From CAZDQL01 sp964507325 (lineage in GTDB: Bacteria > Planctomycetota > UBA1135 > GCA-002686595), in the NCBI GenBank assembly GCA_964507325.1, contig CAZDQL010000097.1:1-24362 (forward strand): DNA of 24,362 nucleotides. Direction: 5' to 3'. Under the pieces are notes generated by a model. That model ran no database searches. It was not told the origin of the DNA and saw only the letters and a list, made by a program, of their open reading frames with translations. Positions 9,049-18,845 of this stretch are shown here, in pieces. The translations under genes and the position numbers were made by a program. Within the stretch, counting starts at the first letter, position 1. Each line of letters opens with the position of its first letter.

Positions 9049-11142
9049 TCACTCCCCGGGCGCGCGCACGTCGGAGCGCACGGCGCGGAGGAGACCGGAG
9101 CGGTCGGGGAGCTGGATGCGACCCAGGGCCACGGCGGCGGCGGCTCGCACCGGCAACGGGCTGTCGGCGTCGTGGACCACCTCGAGCAGGCTGGCGGCCG
9201 CGTCGGCGGAGAGGGCGTGGCGGCCGAAGATGCCGCCCATCGCCTCCGCGGCGGCGGTGCGCGCGGCGGTGGTGCGGGCGCCGTCCGCCACGACCCCGGC
9301 CAGGGCCGCGACGTGATCGGGTCCGCCGGCGGACCCGAGGGTCGCCATGGCGGGGATGGTGACCAGGTCGCCGCGACCCGCCAGGGGCTGGGTCAAGCGG
9401 TCCAGGACCTGGACCCCGATGGTGGTGTGCCCGGCCTGCGCCAGGTCGGCCAGCACCTGACCCGAGCGGGCGGCCAACTCGTCGGCGCGGGCGCGGTCGC
9501 CGGTCAGGCCCTCGGCGAAGATCTCGTCCACCGCGGAGAGGTCGTTCGCCCCCGGAGAGACGGCGGCCACCCGGTCCGACCAGGCATCGGCCAGCCCCTC
9601 GTCGGTGGTCATCAGCACGATCGGGGCCTCCGCCGTGCTCGGGTTGCCCTGGGCACTGCTCACGACCTGGTCGACCGTCATGTCGGGCAGGGTGCTCCCG
9701 AGGAGGATCACGTCCACCCCCGGAATCTGGTGCAGCAGGGCGATCCCCTGGGCACCGTTGCCGCGGTGGTTGACCAGGACCCCCTGGGACTCGAGCGCCC
9801 CGACCACCGCGCTGGCGCGGGCCGGGTCCCCGTCGATCACGACGGCGACGCGCATCACCGGGCGGCTGGCGTTCGTCCCCAGGTTGGCGACGACCTCCGC
9901 GTCGGCGGCGGCTCCCTTCGCCAGGGCGATGCGGCCCAGCGCCACGGCGGCCTCGCCGCGCAGCGCGCCCTCGTCGGAGTGCAGGGCGGCCGTCAGCCCG
10001 TCGGTGGCGCTGTCCGCCATGGACCCCAGGACCTGGATCAGGCGCACGCCGGAGGCGGCGTCGTCGGTCACCACGGCCCAGGAGAGGGCCCGGTCGACCG
10101 CCGGGAGGCCGGCGGCGGCCACGGCCAGGATCCCGGACTCGGCCTGGGTGAGCAGATCGTCCACCTCGGCGCCACCCTCCAGGGCGGCCTGCAGCTTGGC
10201 CACGATGTTGGTGCTCTCGCGGGCGATCCCCGCTTGGGCGTCGAGGGAGGCGGGATCGACCTCGAGGGCGGCGTAGTAGGCGCCCTTGGCGAGCTCGTTG
10301 TTGTAGACCACCCGCGGGCACGGGGTGCCGACCACGGTGCTGCCGTTCCAGCTCCAGATCACGTCGCTGTAGTCGAAGCTGCGCAGGACGTTGTCGCGGC
10401 GGTGGTGGTAGTCGTCCCCGAGCTTGAGGAACATCCCCAGGGCGTCGCCTGTGCCGCCGCACTTGTCGGCAGCGATCGCGGCCGCGGCGCGCACCTTCTC
10501 GTCGGGGTCGCTCTGGGCCTGGCGCGTCAACCAGGCGCCGGCGCGCGGATCACCGACGTAGCCCAGGGTGGCGGCCACGTTGGCGCGCTGGTAGGCGTCC
10601 TCGGTGGCGAGGCTCGCGATCAGCGGCATCACCACGTCGGGCCCCATCTCCGTCAGGGTGTGCATGGCGGTGATGCGCCAGTCGGGGTCGCCGGCGTCGG
10701 CCAGCGGCCTCAACAGGCGCGGGACCGCGAACTCACCGTGGTTCGCCGACAGCGTCAGGATGATGCGGCGACGCTCGAGGGCATCGGTGGTCTCCCGCAG
10801 GCGGCCCACGAGGTCACCGATCGCCTCCGGGTCGGCGCGCCGGGCGCGGCGGGCGGGGAGGGAGCGCTCGAGGAAGCGCTCGGCGATCTTCCGGAACTCG
10901 CCACCCTCGACCAGCATCTCGAGGAAGATCTGGTGGTCGGTCGCCTTCCACAGCTCGTAGGCCTCCTCGTTGGTGGGGTCCGCGGCCAGGGCGCGCTGGA
11001 AGGCGGCCAGAGCCTCCTCCATGCGACCGCGGGAGTAGAGGTCGACCCCCTGCGCGAAGTCGTCCTGGGAAGCGGCCGCGGCGGGGGCGGTGAGGGCGGA
11101 CAAGGCCAGGGCGAGGCCGAGCGTACGGCGCAATCGCATCAT
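9049..11142 (-). CDS. Exported HEAT-repeat protein with pseudo-receiver domain
   Basis: 697 residues from ATG 11142 (a second ATG follows at 11139); a further 21 in-frame codons upstream are Pro-rich and unlikely to be coding. A signal peptide (RRTLGLALALSALTAPAAAA, cut before SQDD) is followed by a TPR-like unit (about 28-65), a HEAT-repeat block (about 120-245), a middle segment, then a receiver-like alpha/beta domain at about 430-550 and more HEAT repeats to the end. The receiver-like part keeps the acidic start (VVIDGD, Asp437 and Asp439) and the LMTT strand end, but the phosphoacceptor site reads LLGSTLPDM, with Gly482 where Asp belongs. It therefore cannot be a normal phospho-switch. 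The whole protein appears exported and is probably a periplasmic scaffold (inference). It has no recognised partner gene. Confidence 0.8.
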   Translation of the reverse strand: MMRLRRTLGLALALSALTAPAAAASQDDFAQGVDLYSRGRMEEALAAFQRALAADPTNEEAYELWKATDHQIFLEMLVEGGEFRKIAERFLERSLPARRARRADPEAIGDLVGRLRETTDALERRRIILTLSANHGEFAVPRLLRPLADAGDPDWRITAMHTLTEMGPDVVMPLIASLATEDAYQRANVAATLGYVGDPRAGAWLTRQAQSDPDEKVRAAAAIAADKCGGTGDALGMFLKLGDDYHHRRDNVLRSFDYSDVIWSWNGSTVVGTPCPRVVYNNELAKGAYYAALEVDPASLDAQAGIARESTNIVAKLQAALEGGAEVDDLLTQAESGILAVAAAGLPAVDRALSWAVVTDDAASGVRLIQVLGSMADSATDGLTAALHSDEGALRGEAAVALGRIALAKGAAADAEVVANLGTNASRPVMRVAVVIDGDPARASAVVGALESQGVLVNHRGNGAQGIALLHQIPGVDVILLGSTLPDMTVDQVVSSAQGNPSTAEAPIVLMTTDEGLADAWSDRVAAVSPGANDLSAVDEIFAEGLTGDRARADELAARSGQVLADLAQAGHTTIGVQVLDRLTQPLAGRGDLVTIPAMATLGSAGGPDHVAALAGVVADGARTTAARTAAAEAMGGIFGRHALSADAAASLLEVVHDADSPLPVRAAAAVALGRIQLPDRSGLLRAVRSDVRAPGE

Positions 11143-11323
11143 CGTGCTCGTGGGGCGGGGGGTGAGTGGATTGGGGGGGGGACTCGAGAGGCTCGAGAAC
11201 GTCACCGACTGGCCTAAAGGCGAGTACCGACAGATAGTTGCGGAATGATAACGGCACCCGGCCGGGGGTCAAGGTGGGGACCGCTCGGACCCGGGTGATC
11301 AGTACCTCCCCCACCGGCTCGGG

Positions 11324-12505
11324 CTACCGCTGGGGTGGCGGATTCGCGGGGCTCCACTTGCCCAGCACCCGGCCCGGGCGGGCACCCGTGGCGTCGGAAT
11401 CGGTCACCCCCACCCCCAGGGCGTGCGCCGCGGCCAGCGCCGCGAAGACCAGGGCCTCCCGGCCGTCCGGGTCGACCCCGTGGCGCTCCGTGGTGGTCGG
11501 GGGGGAGGGCAGCAGCGGCCCCAGGCGCCGCTCGAGGGCGGCCACCAGGGCCCGATTGTGGACTCCCCCCCCCGCCAGGAGCAGCTCGGCGGGGGGGCCG
11601 GGCAGGTGCCGCGAGACGCCGAGGAAGACCGTCTCCGCCACGAAGGCCACCGCACTCGCCAGGGCGTCCTCCGGTCGGGCGGGCCCGGAGCGCTCCAGGA
11701 AGGCCTGGGCGTAGTCCTCGCCGAAGGTGTCCCGCCCCGTGCTCTTGGGGGGAGGTTGAGCGAGGAACGGGTGGTCGAGGAGAGCCTCCACCAGGGCCCC
11801 GTCCGCACGGCCCGCCGCCGCCACGGCACCCCCGGCGTCGCAGGGCCGGCCGAGCAGCTGGCGCGCCAGGGAGTCGAGCAGACTGCCGGCGGGCCCGGTG
11901 TCGAAGGCCAGGAGGGAGTCGTCGCGACCCAGCCAGCTGAGATTCGCCATCCCCCCCAGGTTCAGGATCGCCAGTGGGCGGGGAGCGCCGGCGAAGAGCA
12001 CCCGATCCCCGTATCCCGAGAGCGGCGCCCCCTCCCCACCCGCAGCCACGTCCCGCTGGCGCAGATCGCTCACCACCGGACAGCCGAGGAGCTCCGCCAT
12101 CTGGCACCCATCACCGAGCTGCAGGGTCGCCGGCCCACTCTCCAGGACCCCATCGTGGTGCCACACCGTCTGCCCGTGGCTCCCCGCGAGCTCGGGCCGA
12201 ACACCGGCGCCCTGCGCCACCTCCCGCGCCGCCTCGCCAAAGGCGCGCCCCAGATCGCGGTGCAGGAGGGCGGTCGTCGCCAGATCGCAAGGCGCGCCGT
12301 CGAGGGCCGTCCGCAGGCGCCGCGCCAGCTCCGGGGGGAAGGGGCGCGTCTCGAAGGCGATCGTCCGGCGCAGCTCCAGGGCCCCCCGCGGGGCGGCGAA
12401 GCGGGCGCAGGCCACGTCGATCCCGTCGGCGGAGGTGCCGGAGAGCACCCCCGCGACGACGGCGTCCCCGCGGGCGATCCGCTCCCTCAAGCACTCCTCG
12501 GGCAT
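11324..12505 (-). CDS. anmK: Anhydro-N-acetylmuramic acid kinase
   Basis: 393 residues from ATG 12505 (an in-frame ATG at 12520 adds only five codons). AnmK cleaves the anhydro bond and phosphorylates 1,6-anhydroMurNAc to MurNAc-6-phosphate in the cytoplasm, feeding murein-derived sugar back into metabolism through MurQ. Family blocks visible: GVLSGTSADGID near the N-terminus (ATP/sugar site), ILNLGGMANLS, AFDTGPAGSLLD, DTFGEDYAQ and LLLAGGGVHN. The length is close to the E. coli enzyme of about 370 residues. No Shine-Dalgarno sequence precedes either ATG. The gene is divergent from the response regulator with only 16 bases between start codons, so its promoter must lie inside the regulator gene or the transcript is leaderless. 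It implies that this organism recycles peptidoglycan. Confidence 0.93.
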   Translation of the reverse strand: MPEECLRERIARGDAVVAGVLSGTSADGIDVACARFAAPRGALELRRTIAFETRPFPPELARRLRTALDGAPCDLATTALLHRDLGRAFGEAAREVAQGAGVRPELAGSHGQTVWHHDGVLESGPATLQLGDGCQMAELLGCPVVSDLRQRDVAAGGEGAPLSGYGDRVLFAGAPRPLAILNLGGMANLSWLGRDDSLLAFDTGPAGSLLDSLARQLLGRPCDAGGAVAAAGRADGALVEALLDHPFLAQPPPKSTGRDTFGEDYAQAFLERSGPARPEDALASAVAFVAETVFLGVSRHLPGPPAELLLAGGGVHNRALVAALERRLGPLLPSPPTTTERHGVDPDGREALVFAALAAAHALGVGVTDSDATGARPGRVLGKWSPANPPPQR

Positions 12506-12508
12506 CGC

Positions 12509-12514
12509 AGGAGG
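12509..12514 (+). promoter_or_regulatory. Ribosome binding site deciding GTG start
   Basis: AGGAGG lies 7 bases before GTG 12522 but 13 bases before ATG 12528, which favours the GTG as the start of the response regulator. The same bases are inside, or just upstream of, the divergent anmK gene. Confidence 0.75.
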
Positions 12515-12521
12515 ATACATT

Positions 12522-13943
<1,422 letters not shown>

Positions 13944-13957
13944 GGGAGGCGGGCTCT

Positions 13958-14716
13958 TCAGGGAATGACGAGCTCCATCCCCGTCCGCAGGTCGTCGGGG
14001 GTGGCGAGCTGGTGGCGGTTGGCCTCCCAGATCTCCTCCCAGCGGTGGCCCTGGCCGTAGACCTTGACGGCCACCTTCCAGAGGCTGTCCCCCTCCTCGA
14101 CCACGTGGATGCGCTCCGAACCGAGCCCGTGGTCGTGGGTGGGCAGCAGGATCTGGTCCCCCTCGGTCAGCCGCAGGCGGCCCTCGTTGGCGCGACGCAG
14201 CAGCCGGGCCTGGCCGGGATCGCCGTAGTAGCGCTGCGCGACCGATTCCAGGGTGTCCCCGGCCCCCGCCGTGTAGACCTTGTGGGTGGGGTCGAAGAGG
14301 TGGTCGGTGAGCCCGTCCAGGGTGCGCAGGGCCCAGTCGGAGGGGATCTCTTCCGGGACCTCGTAGACCGGAGTCGCCCCGTGTTCCGCGGCCAGGAGGA
14401 CGCCGGCGGGGCGCTTGGTGGGCTCGCGATCCGGCTGCGGCCCGGGGGGAGCGGTCGTGGCGTCGGCGCCCTCCGCGGGAGGCACCGCGCCGGTGCCGGG
14501 GTCGGCGGAGGCCGGCGGAGTCGTCTCAGCGGGGCCCCCAGGGGCTCGCTCGGTCAGGTCCGCGGCGGTCCGGCCCTCATCTGGGGTGGTGGGGTCGGCT
14601 CCTTCCCGCTCCATCCCCTGGACATCCCCACCCTGTCCGCGGTCGAGGGAGACGACCAGGATGATGACGATCACGAACAGGAAACCCAGAACGACGATCT
14701 TCTCACCCTTGCCCAT
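13958..14716 (-). CDS. Membrane-anchored protein with two LysM domains
   Basis: 252 residues. A single N-terminal membrane segment (about 7-24, IVVLGFLFVIVIILVVSL) without a cleavage site is followed by a disordered Pro/Thr/Ala-rich linker (about 30-105) and two LysM domains at about 146-192 (YTAGAGDTLESVAQRYYG) and 203-252 (HVVEEGDSLWKVAVKVYG). LysM binds GlcNAc-containing glycans, mainly peptidoglycan, so this is most likely an inner-membrane protein reaching into the cell wall. There is no catalytic domain. It is convergent with the response regulator, 14 bases apart, with no room for a separate terminator. A 7-bp hairpin lies 8 bases upstream of its start codon where a ribosome site is expected. 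Confidence 0.9.
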   Translation of the reverse strand: MGKGEKIVVLGFLFVIVIILVVSLDRGQGGDVQGMEREGADPTTPDEGRTAADLTERAPGGPAETTPPASADPGTGAVPPAEGADATTAPPGPQPDREPTKRPAGVLLAAEHGATPVYEVPEEIPSDWALRTLDGLTDHLFDPTHKVYTAGAGDTLESVAQRYYGDPGQARLLRRANEGRLRLTEGDQILLPTHDHGLGSERIHVVEEGDSLWKVAVKVYGQGHRWEEIWEANRHQLATPDDLRTGMELVIP

Positions 14717-14724
14717 GATCGATA

Positions 14725-14743
14725 GCGGGCGCAGATCGCCCGC
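14725..14743 (-). promoter_or_regulatory. Leader hairpin next to LysM gene start
   Basis: Perfect 7-bp arms GCGGGCG and CGCCCGC around a 5-base loop end 8 bases before the ATG at 14716. No Shine-Dalgarno sequence is seen. It could limit ribosome access, but GC-rich DNA makes such hairpins common by chance. Confidence 0.35.
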
Positions 14744-14942
14744 AATTGGTCCTTCGTCAGCGGGAACTTGCCACGGTATGGGATCGCCCCTGCCACCCCA
14801 CCCGAGCGAGGATCTCGAACGGAGATGGCGGAGTCAAAGGCCTTCCGCGAGAAACCCCCCACATGGGGTAGGTGGACGATGGAGCACAACAGCATGCGGG
14901 GGGAGGTGCGGGGGGGGAGGTCGAGGCGGTGACGCGGCGTGC

Positions 14943-14973
14943 CAGCCCCGGACCGCCTCACGGATCGGGGCTG
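14943..14973 (+). promoter_or_regulatory. Leader hairpin upstream of GT-C gene
   Basis: Arms CAGCCCCG and CGGGGCTG pair over 8 bp, continue through a G-U pair and one A-A mismatch into CCG/CGG, and close on a 5-base loop. It ends 29 bases before ATG 15003, inside the 286-base gap between two divergent genes. The rest of the gap shows G-rich runs but no convincing promoter. Confidence 0.4.
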
Positions 14974-15002
14974 CGACGGGGTAGAGTGTGCGGCGCCCTG
15001 CC

Positions 15003-17366
15003 ATGAGCGATCAGGCCCTCGACCTTCCCACTCCTGAGCACGAAGCGCGGGGGCTGCGCGATCCGGGCGTCCTCTTGGTGCTCCTGATCGCCGTCGGGAT
15101 GCAGGCCTTCTCCTGGCACCTCCTGAAGGGCTACCAGCTCGCCGACTCGGTGGAGTACATGGAGCGGGCCCACGCCCTGGTGCAGGCGGAGGAGGTGATC
15201 GACTCCCGCACCATCCGCTCCTTCGGCTTCTCGGCGCTCCTGGTGCCGATCTTCTGGGTGGCGGAGACGCTGGGCGTCGAGGACTTCCGCGGCGTCGTGT
15301 GGCTGATCCGCTGCTTCCAGATCGTGCTCGGCCTGGGCCTGGTCGGGATCTCGATCCGACTGGGTGCCCTCCTGGGGGGCAGGGTCACGGGGCTGCTCGC
15401 CGGCATGGTCGTGGGGCTGAACCCGGTCTTCCTGCAGTTCAGCGTCTCGCCGGTCGCGGACATCGCGGGGGCGTTGTGCCTGGGGCTGGCGCTGGAGGCG
15501 GTGCTGGTCCCGCGGGGGGTCCGGGGCGGGGTGGCGGCGGGGGCCTGGATGGGCGCGGCGCTCTTGATGGCGTACAAGACCGCGCCGATCAGCGCGGTCT
15601 TGATCGTGCTCGCGGCGCTCAGGGGCCGCCGCAAGGGGCTCGGCGCGACGAGCGCCACCGTGGCGACCCTGGGCGGATTCGTGGTGGTCCAAGTCGTCCT
15701 CGACCGGGCGGTCTACGGGACCTGGGGGGCCAGCCTCTTCTCCTACTTCGGGGACAACCTGGTCGGCGTCGGGGGACGGGTGCTCAGGAACCTGGGGCTG
15801 GGAGAGACCGCGGCGCGTCTCTACATGTGGTACTGGGACGTGGAGCAGACCCAGATGCGCCTCGACGAGCCCACGCGCCAGATCCAGCCCACCCTGTGGT
15901 ACCTCGACAACCTGCGCGAGATGCTCGTCTGGCCGGTGCTGATGGGCATCCTGGTCGGACTGGCGCGTTGCGTGAGGCAGGCGAGCTGGATCTCCACGCT
16001 GATGGTGATCGCGGTGGTGGTGAACCTCGCCCTCCTGCACCAGAAGGCCGCCAAGGAGTTCCGGCTGTGGCTGCCCCTGCTCCCGATGCTCGGACCGCTG
16101 GCGGGCTGGGGCCTGGCCTGGATCTGGGGCAGGAGGGGCGCGCGCCAAGCCCTGCGCCCACTCCTGGTGTGCGGGATGCTCGTGGGCTCGGGCGTCCTGG
16201 CCGCGGACGCCCTCATGGCACGCAACGTGCGCAAGTTCGCGGGCTACTGGGACGCCATCGACTACGTCAGCCACCAGGCCCGCGACACCCGAGAGGTGGA
16301 TCCCGAGCGGGGCAAGGTCGCGGTGACCAGCGCCTACCACTGGGCGGTCTACCTGCGCGAGGGCTCCGACATCGAGCTGCGCAAGCTCCCCCACCAGATG
16401 ACCAACTGGGCGAGCTACGACGACGCCCAGAAATTCGCCGTCTTCGACGGGCTGCGCCAGCAGGAGTGGTTGATCGTGCACCAGCCGGTGCTGACCAACC
16501 ACCCCGAGCTGATGCACCGCGTGAACGCCTGGTTCCAGATCGAGGCGCTCTTCTGGGACCGCGAGGACTTCGAGGACATCGGCCCGATCTTCGTCATGAA
16601 GCGCAAGCTCGACGAGAGCTTCTCCCCCGACCGGCGCACCTTCTTCGAGATCCTGCGCGACGGCAGCGAGGAGGAGGCGCGCCAGATCTGCCGCCAGCAC
16701 GGTCGCGCCGACCCGATCCGCCTGATTCGGCCCCAGCACAAGGAGGAGCTCTGGTTCCTGGGCTTCGACTACGAGGGGCTGCCCGGGGACGGGCACGGCT
16801 GGATCACCTACTACTTCTACGCCCCGACGCGCATGCTCGCCGACTACGAGCTGGTGGCGCGTCTGACCACCTTCGACGAGCGGCACGCCTGGCAGAACAA
16901 CGCCCCCTTCCTCTACCAGGTCTTCCCCTGCTCCACCTGGGGGCCGGGCACGATCGTGCGCGAGAGCTGGCCGGTGGTGGCTGCCGAAGAGCCCTACGAC
17001 TGGAGCGCTCCCTACCGCCCGATGGGGGGAGCCTACCGGCGCGGAGACTGCATGCCGGCCTTCCTGTGGATCGACGTGGCGACCTTCCACCTGGTCTGCG
17101 AACACTGCGCTGAGCCGCTGCTCCCCGGCCACAGCTGCGATGGAGTCGAGCGCTCCCCCGAGGAGGGGACGAAAGAGATCTCCGGCCGCATGGTGCGCGC
17201 CCGCTGGGGCGCCGACGCCCCGCTGCGCAGGGGCGAGCTGGTGGGGATCCGGCGTTCCGAGGAGGGGTGGCGCTGGAGCGCCGACGACCTGATCGAGGTG
17301 GGGCGCTTCTTCCTGCCCGTGCACGAGGACGCGCGGGTCCCCGACGACGGGAGACCGATCGAGTAG
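15003..17366 (+). CDS. GT-C-type membrane glycosyltransferase-like protein
   Basis: 787 residues from ATG 15003; an in-frame GTG at 14988 is less likely. The first 405 residues hold about ten hydrophobic segments, and the first extramembrane loop carries an acidic motif (Asp48 and Glu51-Tyr52 in ADSVEYMERA) in the place where GT-C enzymes of the PMT/ArnT group have their catalytic acid. These enzymes move a sugar from a lipid carrier to a protein or lipid on the outer face. Residues about 405-787 are soluble and unusually long. They include a Cys/His cluster, Cys699-x2-Cys702-x7-His710-x-Cys712, that could bind zinc. No Shine-Dalgarno sequence is visible. The sugar and acceptor are unknown; the family call rests on topology and the loop motif. 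Confidence 0.6.
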   Translation: MSDQALDLPTPEHEARGLRDPGVLLVLLIAVGMQAFSWHLLKGYQLADSVEYMERAHALVQAEEVIDSRTIRSFGFSALLVPIFWVAETLGVEDFRGVVWLIRCFQIVLGLGLVGISIRLGALLGGRVTGLLAGMVVGLNPVFLQFSVSPVADIAGALCLGLALEAVLVPRGVRGGVAAGAWMGAALLMAYKTAPISAVLIVLAALRGRRKGLGATSATVATLGGFVVVQVVLDRAVYGTWGASLFSYFGDNLVGVGGRVLRNLGLGETAARLYMWYWDVEQTQMRLDEPTRQIQPTLWYLDNLREMLVWPVLMGILVGLARCVRQASWISTLMVIAVVVNLALLHQKAAKEFRLWLPLLPMLGPLAGWGLAWIWGRRGARQALRPLLVCGMLVGSGVLAADALMARNVRKFAGYWDAIDYVSHQARDTREVDPERGKVAVTSAYHWAVYLREGSDIELRKLPHQMTNWASYDDAQKFAVFDGLRQQEWLIVHQPVLTNHPELMHRVNAWFQIEALFWDREDFEDIGPIFVMKRKLDESFSPDRRTFFEILRDGSEEEARQICRQHGRADPIRLIRPQHKEELWFLGFDYEGLPGDGHGWITYYFYAPTRMLADYELVARLTTFDERHAWQNNAPFLYQVFPCSTWGPGTIVRESWPVVAAEEPYDWSAPYRPMGGAYRRGDCMPAFLWIDVATFHLVCEHCAEPLLPGHSCDGVERSPEEGTKEISGRMVRARWGADAPLRRGELVGIRRSEEGWRWSADDLIEVGRFFLPVHEDARVPDDGRPIE

Positions 17367-17370
17367 CAGC

Positions 17371-17404
17371 GACCCGGCGGGTCCCGCCCCCAAGCGTGGG
17401 CTTG
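17371..17404 (+). terminator. Two short hairpins after the GT-C gene
   Basis: GACCC-GGC-GGGTC (17371-17383) and CAAGC-GTGG-GCTTG (17391-17404) lie 4 and 24 bases after the stop codon. They lack a T-tract, so this is a weak terminator candidate. Confidence 0.3.
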
Positions 17405-17468
17405 ATGCGCGCAGGCCCGGCCGTTAACTTCCCCTGGTCCGGAGGCGAGGTCGACCGCGATCGGACTC

Positions 17469-17500
17469 TGGACCCCCCCGTGGAGCCCCGGCTGGGTCCA
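17469..17500 (+). promoter_or_regulatory. Inverted repeat before the lipoprotein-kdsB-pyrG operon
   Basis: Perfect 7-base arms TGGACCC and GGGTCCA, separated by 18 bases, end 11 bases before ATG 17512. The gene has no Shine-Dalgarno sequence, so leader structure or an operator is possible, but chance is not excluded. Confidence 0.3.
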
Positions 17501-17511
17501 CCCATCCCCCC

Positions 17512-18063
17512 ATGATCCGTCTCACGCTCCCCCTCCTAGCCCTCCTCTGCCTGGCTGCCTGCGGCAGCACCGGAGGATCGCGCGGCAGCTCCTACGTCGG
17601 ATCGAGTGAGCCGCCGGTGTCGGTCACCTTCCGCGACTACCGCAGCAAGCTCGTCCTGACCTTGGTGAACGACGGGCTCCTGGTCGCCAAGGGGATCGAA
17701 GGGGCGACACCCGATCTGCGCCGAGCGGCCTTCTACTCCAAGCGCGACGCGGTGAACCTGGGCACCAAGGTCGCCAGTGACGAACTGATGCGGGAGCTGG
17801 TGCGCGCCCTGGAGGGCGAGGGCGGCTTCACGCGCTACTGCTCCCCGGGCAGGGCTCCCAGGACGGGGCTCTCCACCAGCGTCGAGATCGAGGCCGGGGC
17901 CAGCGTACGGCACTGGGCCTTCCGCAACGGGATGAGCACCGAGGAGCAGCGCAACTACCGCGACTGCCGCGACGCCGTCATTGGCGTCCACAGCGCCACC
18001 GAGCAGTACCAGTCCGCGTCCCCAGAGGACTTCAAATTCGGCCAGACCGGGGTGCGGCGGTAG
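17512..18063 (+). CDS. Small lipoprotein of unknown function
   Basis: 183 residues. The signal peptide MIRLTLPLLALLCLAAC has a textbook lipobox (L-A-A-C, Cys17), so the protein is lipid-anchored in the envelope. The mature part starts with a Gly/Ser-rich linker, then a mixed region (VSVTFRDYRSKLVLTLVNDGLLVAKG) and a charged C-terminal half. There is a single Cys pair candidate in the mature chain (Cys in TRYCSPG and in RDCRDA). No family is recognised. Its TAG overlaps the GTG of kdsB by one base (TAGTG), so it leads the operon and is probably translated with kdsB. A link to LPS or outer-membrane assembly is suggested only by this position. Confidence 0.85.
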   Translation: MIRLTLPLLALLCLAACGSTGGSRGSSYVGSSEPPVSVTFRDYRSKLVLTLVNDGLLVAKGIEGATPDLRRAAFYSKRDAVNLGTKVASDELMRELVRALEGEGGFTRYCSPGRAPRTGLSTSVEIEAGASVRHWAFRNGMSTEEQRNYRDCRDAVIGVHSATEQYQSASPEDFKFGQTGVRR

Positions 18064-18845
18064 TGTCTGCCGGCCGCGACGAGCACCAAGCCCTCGCCAT
18101 CCTCCCCGCCCGCATCGGCTCCGCTCGTCTGCCGCGCAAGGTCCTCCTCGACCAGACCGGCCTGCCGCTCTTCGTGCACACTGCGCGCAACGTCGCGCGC
18201 GCGGCCTCGATCGAGCGCGTGGTGGTGGCCACCGACTCCGAGGAGGTGGTCGCGGCCGCCACGGCGGCCGGGATCGAAGGGCTGATGACCTCCCCCACCC
18301 ACCCCAGCGGAACGGATCGTGTCCACGAGGCGCTGGGCCTGGTGGAGGGCGAGTGGCGGGTGGTGGTCAACGTGCAGGCGGACGAGCCGGAGCTGGATCC
18401 GCGCGACCTGGACGAGCTGGTGGCCTCCTTCGCCGACCCCGAGGTCGAGATCGCCACCCTGGCGAGCCCGATCCTGGAGGCGGCCGAGCTCGAGCGCTCG
18501 AGCGTCGTCAAGGTGGTGCGCGACGCCCGGGGCGACGCCCTCTACTTCAGCCGGGCGCCGATCCCCGATCGGCACCACGCGCGGGCCGGCGCGCCGGAAA
18601 CGCCCCCGGGGCTGCGCCACGTGGGCGTCTACGCCTTCCGCCCGGCGAGCCTGGCGCGCTTCTGCGCGCTCCCGGTGGGGACCTTGGAAGCGACCGAGAG
18701 CCTGGAGCAGCTGCGCTGGCTGGAGGCGGGAGGGCGCATGCGCGTGCTCGATGCCCGCTGCGCGCCGCCCGGGATCGACACCGAAGACGACTACCGGGAG
18801 TTCGTGGCCCGCACGAACTCCGACCTGGAACGCAACCGACGATGA
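18063..18845 (+). CDS. kdsB: CMP-Kdo synthetase (3-deoxy-manno-octulosonate cytidylyltransferase)
   Basis: 260 residues from GTG 18063. KdsB joins Kdo to CMP using CTP in the cytoplasm, the activation step before Kdo is added to lipid A, so its presence indicates an LPS-bearing outer membrane. Motifs: the nucleotide-binding start ILPARIGSARLPRK (13-26), VVVATDSEEV, HPSGTDR (80-86) and NVQADEPEL. In the last, the family's usual Gly in VQGDEP is Ala106 here, while the Mg-binding Asp107 is kept. The C-terminal GIDTEDDY is typical. The length is near the 248 residues of E. coli KdsB. The gene is coupled on both sides: one base shared with the upstream lipoprotein and ATGA shared with pyrG. Confidence 0.95.
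   Translation: MSAGRDEHQALAILPARIGSARLPRKVLLDQTGLPLFVHTARNVARAASIERVVVATDSEEVVAAATAAGIEGLMTSPTHPSGTDRVHEALGLVEGEWRVVVNVQADEPELDPRDLDELVASFADPEVEIATLASPILEAAELERSSVVKVVRDARGDALYFSRAPIPDRHHARAGAPETPPGLRHVGVYAFRPASLARFCALPVGTLEATESLEQLRWLEAGGRMRVLDARCAPPGIDTEDDYREFVARTNSDLERNRR

Noticed and set aside
9172..11217. A 681-codon plus-strand frame over the HEAT-repeat gene
   Set aside because: It is low-complexity Gly/His/Val-rich and antisense to a protein with a signal peptide and HEAT repeats. No family features.
14671..14961. A 96-codon minus-strand frame in the gap upstream of the LysM gene
   Set aside because: It overlaps the start of the LysM gene in another frame, has no ribosome site and shows no family features; the Arg/Ser/Pro-rich composition fits noncoding GC-rich DNA.
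14958..17393. An 811-codon minus-strand frame over the GT-C gene
   Set aside because: Composition is His/Gln/Asp/Pro-rich with no hydrophobic core or motif, and it mirrors the opposite gene over its full length, so it is a shadow frame.
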